A stretch of DNA of 38,393 nt from an uncultured Gammaproteobacteria bacterium (GTDB lineage: Bacteria > Pseudomonadota > Gammaproteobacteria > Pseudomonadales > Ketobacteraceae): contig CAJXXT010000028.1 in NCBI GenBank assembly GCA_913063495.1, positions 1-38,393 of the forward strand, read 5' to 3'. Within the stretch, counting starts at the first letter, position 1. Each line of letters starts with the position of its first letter. Shown here piece after piece: positions 24,944 to 35,754 of the stretch. The notes below the pieces were generated by a model that worked only from the letters and a program-made list of their open reading frames with translations, did no database searches and was not told the DNA's origin. Both the position numbers and the translations under genes were made by a program.

Positions 24944-25233
24944 GCTGCTCTCTCATTTATTAATTCATTAAAGGTTTCGAGTATACCTGCCTCAACAGTC
25001 ACAGTTAAAGCACCAAAGCCACCAACTTCACTAACAAAAAGTGACAATCTTGCCGTTCTTGGCCATTTTTAGCGCTCTAACACGCATAAAACAGTCAAAT
25101 TAATAGCACACAAAATGGTAATTTTACGCGTTTTAACAGCAACGTATTACCGAGCATTCCCGCCTCAAAAGTCCACACTAACTATCAACAAAACACGCCC
25201 TTCAAACACCCAGAAAGCCCCTCGGAGAAACCG

Positions 25234-25419
25234 ATGAACTTCAACACAAAATCATTGATTATTGGTTGGTTTAGCGCGCTGGTATTACTTTGGCTCGTGG
25301 TAGCCTTGAACAGTAATGCCTCTACGGTTACGCAAGAAGGTGTGCAAGAAGGTGCTAGGCATTCAGTAGAAAATACCCAACAAGTAGAAGCGAAAAGACA
25401 AACACCTTTGGGTTTTTAA
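25234..25419 (+). CDS. Small single-pass membrane protein
   Basis: 61 residues. GGAG lies 8 nt before ATG 25234. A membrane segment spans about residues 8-25 (IIGWFSALVLLWLVVALN) and the remainder is polar, Gln/Glu-rich. No family is recognised. It ends 10 bp from the convergent ferredoxin-reductase gene. Good initiation signal and hydrophobic segment support it as real, but it could be a chance frame. The 290 bp before it (24944-25233) hold no other gene I can support. Confidence 0.55.
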   Translation: MNFNTKSLIIGWFSALVLLWLVVALNSNASTVTQEGVQEGARHSVENTQQVEAKRQTPLGF

Positions 25420-25429
25420 ACCAATACAA

Positions 25430-26587
25430 CTAGGGCAGTTTTACAACGACTGATTCACAGGGATAGGCAACACAAGCCAAAATAACGCCCTTTTCAGCAT
25501 CCTGCAATGTGAGTGTATTCGGTTCATCCATTATGACAGTACCTGATGCCAAACGGATTTTACAGGTCTGGCAGGTGCCTACGGTACACTTTTGATCAAT
25601 CACAACGCCAGCATGCTTTGCCGTTTCTAGGATAGTCTCCACCTTGCGCTGTCGAATATGGCGCGGGCGAGAAAACAACCCTGGGCGTACAAAACTAACC
25701 ACTCTTGGCTTTAAATCGGCATCATCTGTCACTGATGACGCCCCTGAATACAGTTCAACCCGAACATCCTGATCGCTCACCCCTATTTCATCATAAGCCT
25801 CAAACACAGAGCTTACGATTCCTGAAGGAGCACAGATATAAAGCTCCCTTCCTAAAGGCGTTGGTATTTTCCTAACAAGGGCTTTTCCCGACGTATGCCG
25901 TCTATCTCGCTTTTTACCATTTTTGCGAGTAAATATATAATCAATGGTGAAGTTAGGGGAGCGCTTAACCAGAGAATCTAAATTCTTTTTAAAAATAGCA
26001 TTGCCAGAGGACTGGTTGATATAAACAAGGTGAATATCAGCTTCTGGAGCCTTTCCTAATACATCCTGTATCAAGGACCACACGGGAACAACACCTGAAC
26101 CCGCCGCAATAAACCCATACCGCTGCTCGTAAGGCTTTACCTTGGGCAAGACAAATTCACCTGCTGGCTCGTCGATATAAAACAAATCACCGGTTTTAGC
26201 CTTGCCATTAAAGTAGCTAGAAACACGACCTTGAAAATGCTGTTTAATGGTTAACGTGTGAATATCATTTTCTGCAGGGGATGATAGTGAGTAACAACGG
26301 CGGTATAACCCACCGCCTAAATCAACAACAACGCGCACAAATTGCCCTGATTTAAAACGGAAACGGTACCCTTCCATCAACTCAAACGATACGGTGACAC
26401 ACTGCCCATTCTCGTGCCGAATTTTGGTGATACGAGCAGGAAACCCTGCATCCTTTACTGAAACCTTTTCGTCGCCAGCCAACTGCAACAGCGTTTCTTC
26501 ACCAACAACACCTTGCAGCCAATCTATACGCTGTTTTATCGCCTTGGTTAATGGCGCGGCTATTGCTTTTGATATTTCACGTATCAT
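25430..26587 (-). CDS. Ferredoxin-NAD(P)H reductase with C-terminal 2Fe-2S ferredoxin domain
   Basis: 385 residues. A short helical extension (1-45) is followed by an FAD domain (RRCYSLSS, 96-103), an NAD-binding domain (AAGSGVVPVWSLI; LYICAPSGI) and a plant-type 2Fe-2S domain with C334, C339, C342 and C372 (CTVGTCQTC...C). This is the layout of class IA oxygenase reductases such as PaaE, KshB or HmP-like proteins. Electron delivery from NAD(P)H to a membrane or soluble oxygenase is the likely role; the partner is not in the window unless it is the diiron protein at 6355 far away. Two genes (26608 and this) are 20 bp apart on the same strand. Confidence 0.9.
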   Translation of the reverse strand: MIREISKAIAAPLTKAIKQRIDWLQGVVGEETLLQLAGDEKVSVKDAGFPARITKIRHENGQCVTVSFELMEGYRFRFKSGQFVRVVVDLGGGLYRRCYSLSSPAENDIHTLTIKQHFQGRVSSYFNGKAKTGDLFYIDEPAGEFVLPKVKPYEQRYGFIAAGSGVVPVWSLIQDVLGKAPEADIHLVYINQSSGNAIFKKNLDSLVKRSPNFTIDYIFTRKNGKKRDRRHTSGKALVRKIPTPLGRELYICAPSGIVSSVFEAYDEIGVSDQDVRVELYSGASSVTDDADLKPRVVSFVRPGLFSRPRHIRQRKVETILETAKHAGVVIDQKCTVGTCQTCKIRLASGTVIMDEPNTLTLQDAEKGVILACVAYPCESVVVKLP

Positions 26588-26607
26588 TTTTAAACCATCT
26601 TCCCGCT

Positions 26608-26925
26608 TTAATCATCTTCCCAAAAGCGTCGTAACTGAAACGCACAATACCCTACTGCAAATAACACATTCACCATACAGCTGGTTTTTGCAACCATTTG
26701 AATCTCAGTTTGCGTCAAATGCTCTGCTGCAAGTGTGGATGAAGGAAACCCCCACAGTGCTAAACTGACCATCACCACAGCAATTAGCAATACACCCACA
26801 ACCATACCAATAAAAGCCTTGGTACGATCCAAAAAACCTTGGATCGCAGCGTATTCAATCACCCCGTTTAATGCACCGCACAAAACCCAAGTGATGATTG
26901 CACTTCCCACTAAAAAACCCGCCAT
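26608..26925 (-). CDS. Small membrane protein of unknown function
   Basis: 105 residues with three membrane segments (about 4-24, 37-58, 80-96) and acidic C terminus (RRFWEDD). AGAGG precedes ATG 26925. It is 20 bp upstream of the ferredoxin-reductase gene in the same direction and 40 bp downstream of prfC, so it may be cotranscribed with the reductase. No family is recognised. Confidence 0.7.
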   Translation of the reverse strand: MAGFLVGSAIITWVLCGALNGVIEYAAIQGFLDRTKAFIGMVVGVLLIAVVMVSLALWGFPSSTLAAEHLTQTEIQMVAKTSCMVNVLFAVGYCAFQLRRFWEDD

Positions 26926-26965
26926 CTATAACGCCTCTTTAACGACCAGCTAATGCTGCGACCAA

Positions 26966-28552
26966 CTAGTGTTCACGTGTTTCCATAAACCGCACATCTG
27001 GCCAGCGCTCTATAGTCAATTGTAAATTCACACGGGTTGGAGCCAAATACGTGAGATAACCACCGCCATCAATTGCCAAATTATCATGACATTTGCGCTT
27101 AAAGTTTTCGAGCATCTTTGCATCGTCACAATAGATCCATCGCGCCGTGTGCACACTGATGGAATCGTAATTACAATCCACTTTATATTCGCCTTTCAAG
27201 CGCTGTGCAACCACATCAAACTGCAACACACCAACGGCTCCCACAATAATGTCATTATTGCGTAACGGCATAAATACTTGGGTAGCGCCTTCTTCTGAAA
27301 GCTGTTTGATGCCTTTTTGAAGCTGCTTACTCTTAAGTGGGTCTCGTAAATTCACGCGCTGGAACAGTTCTGGAGCAAAGTGCGGAATACCCGTAAAGCT
27401 ATACTGTTCGCCACCGGTAAACGTATCACCAATTTGAATTGAGCCATGGTTATGCAGCCCAATAATATCACCAGGCCAGGCTGTTTCCAGGTGGGAGCGC
27501 TCTCCTGCTAGAAATGTTACAGCATCAGAGATACGTATATCTTTATTAATACGCACATGACGCATCTTCATGCCTTTTTCATAATGGCCTGAGCACACTC
27601 GCATAAATGCAATACGGTCTCGATGCTTGGGATCCATATTGGCTTGAATTTTAAACACAAAACCACTGAAGGTTTCCTCTTCGGCTTTGATTTCACGATC
27701 ATCCGTCGCTCTTGGCATTGGTGTTGGAGCCCACTCAACAAGGCCATCCAGCATATGATCAACACCAAAATTACCCAGCGCTGTTCCAAAAAACACAGGG
27801 CTTAACTGCCCAGCGAGATACTCTTCAAGGTTAAACTTATGACTAGCTCCTTGAACAAGCTCCAACTCTTCTCGAAGCTCAGGTGCCAAATCACCTATCG
27901 CCTCATCTAAATCTGGGTTATTGATGCCCTTAATCACCCGATCCTCTTGGATCTTGTGACCTTGACCGGTGGCATACAAATGAATGGTATCGTCATAAAG
28001 ATGATAGACACCCTTAAAGAATTTCCCCTGGCCTATAGGCCAGGTAATGGGTGCACATTTGATATTAAGAATATCTTCAATCTCATCCATTACATCAATA
28101 GGGTCACGAATATCACGATCCATTTTGTTGATAAACGAGAGAATAGGGGTATCACGTAAACGGCACACTTCCATTAACTTAATAGTACGAGGCTCAACAC
28201 CTTTACCGCCATCAATAACCATTAATGCAGAATCAACTGCTGTTAGCGTGCGATAGGTATCCTCAGAGAAGTCTTCGTGCCCTGGAGTATCTAATAGGTT
28301 CACAATACGGTCTTTGTAAGGGAACTGCATCACCGAGGTGGTGATCGAAATCCCCCGCTGCTTTTCCATCTCCATCCAGTCAGAGGTAGCATGACGATCA
28401 GCCCCGCGCCCTTTAACCGTTCCCGCTACCTGAATCTGATTGCCATAAAGCAGTAACTTTTCAGTAATGGTGGTTTTACCGGCATCAGGGTGGGAGATGA
28501 TTGCAAAGGTTCTTCTAGCCCTTACCTGCTCTAGCTGTTCGCTTAATGACAT
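26966..28552 (-). CDS. prfC: Peptide chain release factor 3 (RF3)
   Basis: 528 residues, normal for RF3. GTPase motifs: G1 SHPDAGKTT (about 20-28), G2/ISIT region, G3 DTPGHEDF, G4 NKMDRD. The translational-GTPase domains continue with the characteristic [14 protein letters not shown] and [12 protein letters not shown] blocks. RF3 recycles RF1/RF2 after peptide release and is cytoplasmic. GAGG precedes the ATG. In E. coli it lies just downstream of holD-rimI, which matches the order here. Confidence 0.97.
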   Translation of the reverse strand: MSLSEQLEQVRARRTFAIISHPDAGKTTITEKLLLYGNQIQVAGTVKGRGADRHATSDWMEMEKQRGISITTSVMQFPYKDRIVNLLDTPGHEDFSEDTYRTLTAVDSALMVIDGGKGVEPRTIKLMEVCRLRDTPILSFINKMDRDIRDPIDVMDEIEDILNIKCAPITWPIGQGKFFKGVYHLYDDTIHLYATGQGHKIQEDRVIKGINNPDLDEAIGDLAPELREELELVQGASHKFNLEEYLAGQLSPVFFGTALGNFGVDHMLDGLVEWAPTPMPRATDDREIKAEEETFSGFVFKIQANMDPKHRDRIAFMRVCSGHYEKGMKMRHVRINKDIRISDAVTFLAGERSHLETAWPGDIIGLHNHGSIQIGDTFTGGEQYSFTGIPHFAPELFQRVNLRDPLKSKQLQKGIKQLSEEGATQVFMPLRNNDIIVGAVGVLQFDVVAQRLKGEYKVDCNYDSISVHTARWIYCDDAKMLENFKRKCHDNLAIDGGGYLTYLAPTRVNLQLTIERWPDVRFMETREH

Positions 28553-28769
28553 ACTGCTTAAACCTCAACAATGTATACAGATATGTACACACGTAATAAA
28601 TATACATATAGCATCGCAAACCTTTCTAGCCCCTATTAATCCCCAGTAAAAACAAAGGGGTAGGTAACGATCAATCATCAATACAGGAAAGGCAAACGGC
28701 TTAGATGAAAAATGCCGAGGATTATACCTTACTTTGGGAGACTGCGCTGTTTGGATCGCCTAATAAGTA

Positions 28770-29258
28770 TCAACTGTGCTGCTGGGTTAATGGCAACGAC
28801 AATACCAACGCATCTTCACGGCTCCCTCCATTACGGCTCCCTCCATTACGGTAGTACTCTTTACGTCGACCTATCTCAGAAAACCCCAACTTGCTGTATA
28901 ACGCTAACGCCGCAACATTACCTGCTCTCACTTCCAGAAAAGCAATTTCTGCATTCCACTCCACGGCTTCATCTAACAACTTTTGCAAAAAATCGCTGGC
29001 AATGCCTTTACCTTGAACTCCGGGGGAAACACAGATATTAAGAATATGACATTCGCCCACCGCTACAGACAAAATAGCATAAGCACACAAAACATTTTTT
29101 AACATAAGCCCTCGACACAAATAGGCTCCTTGCAAACAGTCTTTTAGTACATTTTCTGTCCATGGAAATGCATAAGCCTTCCGCTCTAATTGCATCATTT
29201 CCGATATATCATCAACCGTTAGATTTTTAACATCGCAGCGAGAAAATAAACGTTCCAT
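28770..29258 (-). CDS. rimI: Ribosomal-protein-alanine N-acetyltransferase RimI
   Basis: 162 residues of the GNAT fold: N-terminal LERKAYAFPW, acetyl-CoA loop VQGKGIA, then LEVRAGNVAALALYSKLGF and a C-terminal DALVLSL. RimI acetylates the N terminus of ribosomal protein S18. Near residues 144-153 the sequence NGGSR is duplicated in tandem, compared with a single copy in a normal GREDALV turn. It follows the holD candidate by 62 bp on the same strand. Confidence 0.92.
   Translation of the reverse strand: MERLFSRCDVKNLTVDDISEMMQLERKAYAFPWTENVLKDCLQGAYLCRGLMLKNVLCAYAILSVAVGECHILNICVSPGVQGKGIASDFLQKLLDEAVEWNAEIAFLEVRAGNVAALALYSKLGFSEIGRRKEYYRNGGSRNGGSREDALVLSLPLTQQHS
28819..28848 (-). repeat. 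In-frame 15-bp tandem duplication in rimI
   Basis: Two identical 15-bp units (CGGCTCCCTCCATTA) stand back to back and encode NGGSR twice on the minus strand, before the DALVLSL strand. The identity of the copies points to a recent slippage event that keeps the frame. Confidence 0.9.
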
Positions 29259-29320
29259 GACTCAATAACTATGCGGTAAGTGTTGAAAACATGCGTAAAT
29301 ATACCTGTTCATGTAGAGTA

Positions 29321-30229
29321 CTAGTGCGAGCTTAAGCACTGCTTCACACCCGCTAAGGTTGCCCATGCTTGAGGCTTATATTGCCAATCATTTAGCATAT
29401 TTTGTAACGATGGTATTCGAAAGCAATGCGCTTTATATCCTGCAAAGTCCATCAATGTCTGAGCATCCTGCTCCGGCATAAAACCACTGGCAAACTCACC
29501 TATCAACAACAAACTTGGTGCCTGTAGCACCTCTAATTTAGACATTAAGAAGCCTTGTAAACCTTCTGCGGCTTCAGCCTTGCCTTGTGCCAACCGTTTA
29601 TTATTTATCAGCGGCCACCGAAACAAATGCTGACTGGGCTCTGCCTCAATCGATATGCTTTTTAACACCGCTTGCAATAAATGGTATTCCATTGCTGAGC
29701 ATCCCATTGCATCAGCATCACCTAAATCCGCAAGCACCAGTAACTTACCAGGAACTTCAACCATCGTCAGGGCAAAACGCAAAACTTCAGCTTGTACTTT
29801 CTGCGCTGAGGCGATCGGAGCAGTTTCATCCAACGGTGTAATTTTAATATCCGGTGTTGGTGGTGGCCCATCATGTTGCAACGCAGCGTCTGAGAAGGAG
29901 ACCTTAGGCGTCACCGCTTGCGTTGCAATCGATGTATCTGGACCAGCTTGATTCGAGCGAGACTGGTTCGAACGAGATTGGTTCGAGTCAGGCTGTACTT
30001 CTAGCTGTGGCGGTACAGTTTGACTCTGCTGCACCTGAGCATCCGACGGGGTTTGCTGAAAAGCCTCTTGCGGTGCAGCATCTTCCACACATGGTACGTC
30101 AACTAATGCTGGATACACCTGCTCCGGTAACAATATCGGAGATACACCCGCACCACCAATAGCGTTAAGTGGGGTGAATTGAACCACCCCAATCGCTTTC
30201 ATGTACGCACGTCTACGAGCTTCTAACAC
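29321..30229 (-). CDS. holD: Putative DNA polymerase III psi subunit (HolD), long-linker form
   Basis: 302 residues from GTG 30229, preferred because GAGG lies 7 nt upstream; a TTG at 30235 is possible. The first 20 residues (RRRAYMKAIGVVQFTPL) follow the E. coli psi N terminus pattern RRD..LQQLGITQW, the peptide that contacts the clamp-loader collar. Residues about 165-300 hold a psi-like domain (PGKLLVLADLGDADA; SQHLFRWPLINN). Between them lies a 100-residue Gln/Ser/Pro-rich linker with SNQSR repeats. It is upstream of rimI, and prfC follows further on, the holD-rimI-prfC order of E. coli. Psi joins chi to the clamp loader. E. coli psi is 137 residues, so this one is far larger. Identity by motif and position, not by search. 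Confidence 0.72.
   Translation of the reverse strand: MLEARRRAYMKAIGVVQFTPLNAIGGAGVSPILLPEQVYPALVDVPCVEDAAPQEAFQQTPSDAQVQQSQTVPPQLEVQPDSNQSRSNQSRSNQAGPDTSIATQAVTPKVSFSDAALQHDGPPPTPDIKITPLDETAPIASAQKVQAEVLRFALTMVEVPGKLLVLADLGDADAMGCSAMEYHLLQAVLKSISIEAEPSQHLFRWPLINNKRLAQGKAEAAEGLQGFLMSKLEVLQAPSLLLIGEFASGFMPEQDAQTLMDFAGYKAHCFRIPSLQNMLNDWQYKPQAWATLAGVKQCLSSH
29948..29992 (-). repeat. Three degenerate 15-bp units in the holD linker
   Basis: Successive 15-bp units encode the SNQSR-SNQSR-SNQAG run of the linker. Silent differences among the copies suggest older expansion than in rimI. Confidence 0.75.
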
Positions 30230-30291
30230 GGGCAAACCTCACATTACAACTTCAGGCATAAACTTCAGATGGAAACTTCACGTAAAAAAGG

Positions 30292-31845
30292 CTAAACAGC
30301 ATTCTTTTGTGGGTGATTTTTCTCATCCGTTGCATTTTCCAAATGGTTCAGAGCATCAACGTAAGCTTTTGCAGAGGCAACAACAATATCTACATCAGCG
30401 CCACGACCATTAACAATACGCCCACCGATCTCCAGGCGTACAACCACCTCGCCTTGTGAATCGGTACCGCTGGTGATTGCGTTCACAGAAAATAGCGCCA
30501 AATTCGTATTACTCTGAGCAACAACCTCAATGGCTTTAAAGGTTGCGTCAACTGGGCCAGCGCCTTCTGCACTGGCTTCTTTAATTTCGCCGTCCACCGT
30601 AATCACTACGTGGCTATCAGGTACGTCGCCTGTTTTTGACGACACGGATAATGAAACAAAACCATATCGCTCACTAGCAACAAACTTTTGTGTATCACTC
30701 ACCAACGCCTGCAAATCCTCATCGAAGATTTCATGTTTCTTATCCGCTAGCGCCTTAAAACGTATAAACGCTTCATTTAATTCTTTGTCTGTTTCAAACA
30801 CGGAGCCTAACTCTTCCAAGCGCGCTCTAAATGCCGTTCGACCCGAGTGCTTTCCCATCACCATTTTATTGGCATTCCAACCAACATCTTCCGCCTTCAT
30901 TATTTCGTAGGTTTCTCGATGTTTAATCACGCCGTCTTGATGAATACCAGACTCATGGGCAAATGCATTGGCACCCACTATCGCTTTATTTGGCTGCACA
31001 GGGAAACCAGTAACACTGGAAACCAAACGAGACGTTGAAACAATTTCTTCGGTTCGTATATTCGTTTCAACATTAAAGAAATCTGGACGCGTTTTTATTG
31101 CCATCACAATTTCTTCTAATGACGCGTTACCCGCGCGTTCTCCCAAACCATTGATAGTACACTCCACTTGGCGTGCACCGTTCATTACTGCATCTAACGA
31201 GTTAGCAACAGCCAACCCTAGATCATTATGGCAATGAACAGAAAATATCGCTTTATCAGCGTTAGGTATACGCTCGATAAGCTGCTTCATAGTATGACCG
31301 TACTGCGAGGGCATTGCGTAACCAACAGTGTCGGGAACATTGATCGTTGTAGCACCAGCATCGATAACCGCTTCAATGATGCGACACATAAAATCCAATT
31401 CTGAGCGGCCGGCATCTTCACATGAAAACTCGACATCTGCGACCAAATTACGTGCACGTTTAACCGCATGAACGGCTTGTTCCACCACTTGTTCTGGACT
31501 CATACGTAACTTGTGTTCCATATGAATCGGTGATGTCGCTATAAACGTATGAATACGTCCGGAATTAGCATTTTTTAGTGCTTCTGCTGCACGATCTATA
31601 TCGTTATCCATTGCTCTAGACAAACTACATATTGTGCTGTCCTTAATGGTATTGGCAATGGCTTGTACCGATTCAAAATCACCCTGGCTTGCAATCGCAA
31701 AACCAGCCTCAATGACATCCACTCGCATACGCTCCAGCGCCTTTGCGATACGTAGCTTCTCATCCTGAGTCATAGAAGCGCCGGGGCTTTGTTCACCATC
31801 CCGTAACGTGGTATCAAAAATAACTAATTTTTCGTTCGCACTCAT
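30292..31845 (-). CDS. leuA: 2-isopropylmalate synthase
   Basis: 517 residues, the standard LeuA type 1 length. The N-terminal TIM barrel has [15 protein letters not shown] (metal/substrate region) and the [13 protein letters not shown] metal-binding HxH. The C-terminal regulatory LeuA dimer domain follows ([18 protein letters not shown]...). It condenses acetyl-CoA with 2-oxoisovalerate at the start of leucine synthesis and is normally feedback-inhibited by leucine. A 207-bp gap precedes it; no leader peptide with leucine run or attenuator was found there, unlike E. coli. Confidence 0.97.
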   Translation of the reverse strand: MSANEKLVIFDTTLRDGEQSPGASMTQDEKLRIAKALERMRVDVIEAGFAIASQGDFESVQAIANTIKDSTICSLSRAMDNDIDRAAEALKNANSGRIHTFIATSPIHMEHKLRMSPEQVVEQAVHAVKRARNLVADVEFSCEDAGRSELDFMCRIIEAVIDAGATTINVPDTVGYAMPSQYGHTMKQLIERIPNADKAIFSVHCHNDLGLAVANSLDAVMNGARQVECTINGLGERAGNASLEEIVMAIKTRPDFFNVETNIRTEEIVSTSRLVSSVTGFPVQPNKAIVGANAFAHESGIHQDGVIKHRETYEIMKAEDVGWNANKMVMGKHSGRTAFRARLEELGSVFETDKELNEAFIRFKALADKKHEIFDEDLQALVSDTQKFVASERYGFVSLSVSSKTGDVPDSHVVITVDGEIKEASAEGAGPVDATFKAIEVVAQSNTNLALFSVNAITSGTDSQGEVVVRLEIGGRIVNGRGADVDIVVASAKAYVDALNHLENATDEKNHPQKNAV

Positions 31846-32017
31846 ATTTTGCCTGTACCCTTATAAGCTCTATAAGCCCAATAAATCCAATGTAATACAC
31901 AACAAGACCTAAATCTCTATAACCTAGTCAGGATCCGTATTATTTATACCACGATATAAACGTGCCTGACACACCGTTAGAGTCATGCCCCGCAAACGGC
32001 CAACTATAACGAGCTAT

Positions 32018-32051
32018 ACAGTCTTTGCCAAGTGCTTAACGTAAAGACTGT
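32018..32051 (-). terminator. Hairpin just after the 32053 gene stop
   Basis: ACAGTCTTT (32018-32026) and AAAGACTGT (32043-32051) form a 9-bp stem with a 16-nt loop immediately after the stop of the leftward membrane-protein gene. No T-run follows, so it is a weak candidate. Confidence 0.4.
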
Positions 32052-32052
32052 G

Positions 32053-33312
32053 TCACACGACCAAGTTTCCATTTGCACGAATAAAATGGAGGGCTTCCTC
32101 TGCTAATGGCTTTCCTTTCAGGCCCTCTGCTAGTACCAGTTTTTCCCCACCATATCCTATCGCAACCACACGATACATAACGATATAACGGCCATTGATT
32201 TGACTACGCATACCCTCTTCCAACACCACCTGCTTAAGTTGAGACATTGCCACCTTTTTACGATACAAACCAATACCAACAACAGCTCGTTTTACCGTCA
32301 TTGATCCTTTAGTTATCCTCACATCCAGCGAATTACATGGCGTGTAGAGACCAAACAACATAACAGGGACACTTATCAATAAACATATAAGCCCAGCAAA
32401 CGTTAGTGCAAATTCACCCTGTTCCTGACCGCCTAATTTCAGCATAAAAAAACCAAGCACCAATAATAAAACCCCACCTCCCATCATTGCCACACCAAAT
32501 AACTTTCGCCTCCCCTGCGGGAAAACCATGTGCAACATATCAGGGCCCACTTCAACTCGCATTATCGATGTTAATTGCTCCAAATACTGATTACTTTTTT
32601 GTTGGATATTCTGCTTAAGACCCAGCGTGCTTTGCTCGCTGGTAGGGTGCACCGGAACGTCAAAAGATCGATCCAAATCAACACCATCCATTTCTGCATG
32701 CACATGAATACGCCAATGGTGATAATTCCCAGACTTACTTTCAGAACGAGGCAACCCTTCAGGTACATCAAACCGAAAAAGTAGATTTGTACTATCCATG
32801 CCCTTATTCATACCTTTACGTAAATGGGCGGCTTGAGAGTGCTGCCAAATCATACGTTCCGCGCTGCGATGTTTGTTATCCGAGTCACGCGTTTCATAGG
32901 TGTATACACAAACAAGAGAGACATCATAACGAATATTTTTGGGGATAGAGCCAGGCAAACAAATAGTACCTGCAACATGGCCTCCGATAGAACCGGGAAA
33001 AGGGTTAAGAAAAAGCGGGGTTTCTCCAAAACGCCGCCAAGCCATAAGACGTTTAACTGCAAACGCAAAGCAAATAACACCAACCATGGGAAACAGCAAT
33101 GTGATTAACGGCATCCAGTCACCGCGCTGAAACTGGCTTATCAAGACCCCACGAGCCGCGATTAACATCGGCCAACTCACCACATTCCAGGTCAACGTAA
33201 ACATCCATATGCCATACAAGCCACTTTTAGCATTGGACAAAATAGGCGCGACCTTTAAAGCACCGCCTTTATCTTTACTGCCTTTTGAAGCATGCGTATT
33301 CACGTTAACCAT
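32053..33312 (-). CDS. Membrane protein of unknown function (DUF3592-like architecture)
   Basis: 419 residues. Two membrane segments near the N terminus (about 33-55 and 68-90) are followed by an extended beta-rich domain (about 95-270, with YDVSLVCVYTYETRD and FRFDVPEGLP) and two more segments (about 275-296 and 305-328). The soluble domain between membrane segments and the C-terminal strand-rich part (DVRITKGSMTVKR) resemble DUF3592-type proteins. It could be an envelope or cell-size-related protein, but no function is assigned. It lies between leuA and groEL, both on the same strand. Its ribosome site is weak. Confidence 0.7.
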   Translation of the reverse strand: MVNVNTHASKGSKDKGGALKVAPILSNAKSGLYGIWMFTLTWNVVSWPMLIAARGVLISQFQRGDWMPLITLLFPMVGVICFAFAVKRLMAWRRFGETPLFLNPFPGSIGGHVAGTICLPGSIPKNIRYDVSLVCVYTYETRDSDNKHRSAERMIWQHSQAAHLRKGMNKGMDSTNLLFRFDVPEGLPRSESKSGNYHHWRIHVHAEMDGVDLDRSFDVPVHPTSEQSTLGLKQNIQQKSNQYLEQLTSIMRVEVGPDMLHMVFPQGRRKLFGVAMMGGGVLLLVLGFFMLKLGGQEQGEFALTFAGLICLLISVPVMLFGLYTPCNSLDVRITKGSMTVKRAVVGIGLYRKKVAMSQLKQVVLEEGMRSQINGRYIVMYRVVAIGYGGEKLVLAEGLKGKPLAEEALHFIRANGNLVV

Positions 33313-33376
33313 TATTCTTCTATTATCGACTTATCCAGCCTGTAGCTTAGTTGATGTTGAAAGCACAAACAAACAA

Positions 33377-33415
33377 GCATAAAAAAACCCCGCTAAACGC
33401 GAGGTTTTTTTATGC
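33377..33415 (-). terminator. Rho-independent terminator of groESL
   Basis: A 17-bp near-perfect stem (one mismatch) with A/T-rich ends and loop TAAAC, 48 nt downstream of the groEL stop and giving a long T-run on the minus strand. Confidence 0.9.
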
Positions 33416-33462
33416 TTCATGTTGGCATGAGGACTAATAGCCCTCACATCAGGAAAAATGAA

Positions 33463-35154
<1,692 letters not shown>

Positions 35155-35194
35155 CTAATGTGTTGGGAATCTTGAAGAGAGCTAAAACGCTCAA

Positions 35195-35485
35195 TTAGCC
35201 TTCAAGAATGCCAAAAATTTCGTTTTCGCTCATGATCAATAACTCTTCACCGTCAATTTTTACGGTGCTGCCAGAGTACTGACCAAAAAGAACCTTATCA
35301 CCAGCTTTTACGTCTAAAGGACGAACTTCACCGCTTTCAGTCACTTTTCCAGCGCCTACAGCAAGTACTTCACCTTGAGAAGGCTTCTCAGTAGCAGAAC
35401 CCGGTAATACGATACCGCCTGCAGATTTAGTTTCTTCTTCTTTACGACGAACTACTACACGGTCATGTAATGGACGAATATTCAT
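35195..35485 (-). CDS. groS: 10-kDa co-chaperonin GroES
   Basis: 96 residues from ATG 35485 ([14 protein letters not shown]); GGGAG lies upstream. An upstream in-frame ATG at 35503 would add six residues and is less likely. The mobile loop ([14 protein letters not shown]) and DYEEL-like C terminus ([15 protein letters not shown]) are normal. It caps GroEL. First gene of the groESL operon. Confidence 0.98.
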   Translation of the reverse strand: MNIRPLHDRVVVRRKEEETKSAGGIVLPGSATEKPSQGEVLAVGAGKVTESGEVRPLDVKAGDKVLFGQYSGSTVKIDGEELLIMSENEIFGILEG

Positions 35486-35555
35486 TGTTTTCTCATCTCC
35501 CATTGGATGTGAACTTAACAGGTATCACCCTGTTGACTGATATATAAATCATTAT

Positions 35556-35582
35556 TTGGCACTCTAACCCGTAGAGTGCCAA
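35556..35582. promoter_or_regulatory. CIRCE-type operator upstream of groES
   Basis: TTGGCACTC-N9-GAGTGCCAA is a perfect inverted repeat, close to the CIRCE consensus TTAGCACTC-N9-GAGTGCTAA bound by HrcA, differing by one base pair (A-T to G-C) in each arm. It is 71 bp upstream of the groES start. This implies HrcA repression of groESL, in addition to any sigma32 control. No hrcA gene is in the window. Confidence 0.88.
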
Positions 35583-35641
35583 TCATTATGAGCCTTCCTC
35601 CTCAGTCAAATACTCGTAAAATCGGGAATTTACTTAGGAAG

Positions 35642-35754
35642 GGCGAAGCTGGTTTCAGTTATGGGGGGGATGCATATTGTTTTCAAGGCTGGGGAGAAAG
35701 AATTTTTACATTTATTCCCCCCCGACCAATGAGCTCCAGCGCTTTAGCTTCGCC
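35642..35754 (-). other. Nested inverted repeats in the fxsA-groES gap
   Basis: GGCGAAGCT (35642-35650) pairs with AGCTTCGCC (35746-35754, at the fxsA stop), and inside it G7 (35663-35669) pairs with C7 (35717-35723). The two helices could fold a 113-nt RNA structure at the end of the fxsA message. No gene is visible in this stretch. Terminator or processing role possible. Confidence 0.5.

Noticed and set aside
31846..32052. Possible leu leader/attenuator upstream of leuA
   Set aside because: No leucine-rich leader peptide or terminator pair was found in the gap.
32824..33108. Rightward 94-codon frame inside the 32053-33312 gene
   Set aside because: It is antisense to a membrane protein gene with a consistent frame.
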